Shown here one piece after another: positions 61,446-64,000 of a DNA stretch of 64,000 nt. Numbering within the stretch: position 1 is the stretch's first letter; the number at the start of each line of letters is the position of its first letter. Below the pieces are notes generated by a model. The model had not been told where the DNA came from and did not search any database. It saw only the letters and a program-made list of their open reading frames with translations. Source of the stretch: Pterois miles (lineage: Eukaryota > Chordata > Actinopteri > Perciformes > Scorpaenidae); NCBI GenBank assembly GCA_947000775.1, contig CAMQGK010000466.1:3058501-3122500 (forward strand). Reading direction: 5' to 3'. A program made the position numbers and the translations under genes.

Positions 61446-62639
61446 ATGCACAATAGCAAGGCCCTGAAACTGAAACTGCTAAATGGAATGCAGCCAATAT
61501 TGATGTTATTAATTCCACCAAATGTCCATCATGTAGAAAGTAGTAGTAGTAGTAGAAATAGAAGTAAAAGTAGTGAGAATGTAGAGCAAAATCACAACCT
61601 CCTGTCCTATTGATTTGTGAACACAAAACCTCTCACCTTCAACTTTCTGGTGCCAAGAGAAGTGCATCTATTTAACAGTGAACCTTGGAAGTAAAGAAAA
61701 AAGGGATTGGGATGATGGGATTTGAGAGGAGAAGTAGGGAACCCATTTAGGAAGGCAGACAGATAAGAACAGATGGTATAGGGGAGAGGACTAAGTGGAG
61801 AACTAATAGACGGTGTGGGAAAGTGATGAGAAATGAGTTGCAGTCTAAATACCCCCCCGCCCCATTTCCCCTCTCTCGTTCTCTCCTTCAGCTCTCCTCT
61901 GAATATGTGTGACTGACAGGGATGTTAAGTGCCGTTTGACACCAAAGACGGAGGTGACTATGTGAAGGTAGCTATCTGACTGAGAGGTTCTTCAGTGTGT
62001 GTGTGTGGGTGCACACGCATGTATTAGGATGGGGTTGTGTAATGAATTAGAGACGTGGGTCCGATTAAAATGACTGGTAATTTCTCCAGGGAGATGAGAG
62101 CCTGGAGCGGCATGAATCAAACGACTGCCAGGATGACTCACCAACACCATCTCCTGTACCCTCAGACAGAGAGGAGCGATGGACGGAGAGAAGGCTGGTG
62201 AACAGAGTGGACAGTGTGGGCTGAAAGGCGAGATGGGTGAGGGTGCAGATGACACGGAAAGAAAGCATACAGAGATACAGGAGGGATGCAGGATATGTGC
62301 TGTCCAAGGAAGAAAGGGAGACTGAAGGAGCGCTATTAGCGTTTATGAAGAAATATAGAGAGGAAGAGGTGACAAGATGATGGGGATGGAGGGGGGTAGG
62401 GGGGTGAGGAGAGTGAAAGGAAAGGTCTCAAGCATCACTAGTTTCAATCTGTTCTCATCGTTCACACCCCTATCTCTGGCCTCATTGCAGGTGACAGCAG
62501 CATGGCTAAATTACCTCCCGCTGGCACTCAAATTAAACAGGGCATATAGTGAGAGTGAGAGACGGTGAGAAAGGAAGGGACAGAGAGAGAGAGAGAGTGT
62601 GTGTGTGCTTATGAAAAGAGTGTCCGTGGTCACATTAAT
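61446..62639. other. No gene seen
   Basis: Mixed sequence with purine-rich patches (61680-61830, 62160-62420) and a GA run at 62582-62598. A splice-flanked segment at 62491-62567 is discussed among the rejected items. Confidence 0.45.
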
Positions 62640-63330
62640 GCAATTTCTCTCTCGATCCCTCAGTTCCCTCAGCCCAGCCCTGGATAATGAGCTAGCGAAC
62701 ACTCTCCCTTCCCCCCCACTGGGCCTACCTGCTATGCACAAAAGGCTCTGAACGCTATTTTTGGAGCCCCTCTTCTCATTTATTTCCTTGAATTGGTGAT
62801 GATAATGATCATTGTGGCTTGAGGTGCCATATTCAAATTAACTGCCATTCCTCCGGTGCTATCGGCCCGGCATCACCCTGCCTGCAAAAAGTGTCCCCGC
62901 GCCTCCTTCGTCGGCTCCCTCCATTCCTCCCCTCCCTCACCTCCTGGAAGCAATACAAAGACCATTGAAGCAGCGCAGCCTGATATGTTTCCTTGTTGAG
63001 CTTATTCAAATCAGGTGTTTGAAAACGAACCTTGTTTGCATTGTAATGTTGCGTGGCAGAGCATCTACAATTGACAATTTACTGATACAGGCCTGTTAGA
63101 GGGCTTGGTGCGGCAGCGCTGTGAATATGAAATGAATTAGATTCCCGCCTGTAGTTATTCAGATCAGAGTGTAACATGATAGCTTACATGAGTGGTTTTG
63201 AATGGAGGTCTAACTAAATAAATTTGATTTGGAAAGGGTGTGTTTGGCAGATTGTGCCACTCACCAGGTGCTGCCACGGATAAAGCAAGCAGTTTATTGT
63301 ACATAATAGGATGCAAGGATCTTTACATTT
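62640..63330. promoter_or_regulatory. Conserved-element-like block 5
   Basis: The longest repeat-free balanced stretch in the second half: ccttgaattggtgatgataa, tgatcattgtggcttgaggt, gcaatacaaagaccattgaa, gtttgcattgtaatgttgcg, catctacaattgacaattta and gaaatgaattagattcccgc. Contains octamer-like TTTGCAT and SOX-like ACAAAG/ATTGTG words. No exon. Enhancer role is inferred from texture. Confidence 0.35.
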
Positions 63331-63610
63331 ACATGAATTCTATTAGGCATCGCTGGCACTGGAGGGAGGCACAAAAGGCAGCAGCGCTCACTGAGAGGAG
63401 GTGAGGGAGCTGCTCACATCCATCAGTCTGATAAAGAGATTTGTATGCGTGTGTGTTTGTGTGTGCGTTCTGTGAAAAAAAAAAAAAAAAGGCCATCATG
63501 CTGTCACTCTCACTTTGCACTTTTTAGGAACAAAGAAAATAAAGTGTTTCTGTGAAACAAAACACCTGGGGGATACCTGTCACTGCAGAGATTCCTCTCA
63601 GTACAAAAAC

Positions 63611-63613
<3 letters not shown>
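63331..63613. other. No gene seen
   Basis: A-run at 63475-63490. No exon. Confidence 0.45.

Positions 63614-63700
<87 letters not shown>
63614..63700. repeat. (GT)n microsatellite, about 86 bp
   Basis: Uninterrupted; the Cys/Val and His/Thr frames are artefacts. Confidence 0.95.
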
Positions 63701-63701
<1 letters not shown>

Positions 63702-64000
63702 ATGCATGCTGTCAAGTGTGTGTGAGTGTAGGTTTAACCTAGGGCTGGTTGAAACCTTGGCTGATATGAAAACTTTTTTGTCAAAATATTTGTGCAGGCT
63801 GCTACAGTACTAGTGGAGTCTTAAATTTTTTTAAACAGTTGAAGTTTTCAGAAGAAGTAGAACAGGAGTGATTTCTCCAATCTGTCACACTTCCATATGT
63901 GACATCTGCGTGTTACATCTACTTCAGGTTGGAAGCTGCTGTGGGTAATCTGGGCTGGTCGGGGCTAATGGCTGACTTGTTTTCTGGTCCAGCTGAGCTC
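63701..64000. other. Window end, no gene seen
   Basis: Unique-looking sequence up to the edge; nothing recognised. Confidence 0.45.

Noticed and set aside
62491..62567. Segment with cattgcag before and gtgaga after, frame VTAAWLNYLPLALKLN
   Set aside because: Not divisible by three, no neighbouring exon in a compatible phase, no family match.

Overview
The window looks like a teleost (percomorph-type) fish chromosome. The evidence is split genes with GT-AG introns, many long (GT)n, (CT)n and (AT)n microsatellites, two tRNA-derived SINE families, and dense short inverted-repeat DNA elements and LINE tails of fish type. There are no bacterial-style operons. Most long open frames are read through microsatellites or repeats and are not genes.

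One gene is secure. Ten coding exons on the + strand, 12993-29722, splice in consistent phase into a 527-residue bHLH-leucine-zipper protein of the MiT/TFE family. The first ten residues (MASRIGLRMQ) and the last ones (SSRRSSFS...DGDIL) identify it as TFEB (tfeb), the regulator of lysosome and autophagy genes. Its regulatory elements are in place: the N-terminal Rag-binding segment, the NSAPNSPM motif, the 14-3-3 serine before CPA, the RRRR nuclear signal, the HNLIERRRR basic region and the C-terminal serine cluster. A likely 5' untranslated exon lies near 1140-1361. A second possible promoter with a short coding exon (22336-22398) lies inside the gene and would give a TFEB lacking its N-terminal mTORC1-responsive part.

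Region by region: 1-13 kb is upstream sequence and a long first intron with SINEs, inverted-repeat elements and a broken pogo/Tigger transposase start. 13-30 kb is the tfeb coding region, with repeats, microsatellites and a 78-bp-arm palindrome in its introns. 30-41 kb is downstream sequence with nested non-autonomous DNA elements and two perfect hairpins. 41.2-44 kb holds a set of exon-like segments, three of them with internally consistent phases, that may be the start of an unidentified second + strand gene. 44-54 kb mixes repeat-free, TAAT-rich blocks that resemble conserved non-coding elements with a four-element transposon nest at 45.7-47.3 kb. 54-64 kb contains two opposed LINE tails, a Tc1-like fossil lying between two exon-like segments, a SINE with a perfect 11-bp target duplication, and another conserved-looking block near 62.7-63.2 kb.

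Only tfeb has an assignable function. The blocks after 44 kb suggest regulatory sequence of a developmental gene lying partly outside the window, but this is inferred from the look of the sequence and not from alignment.
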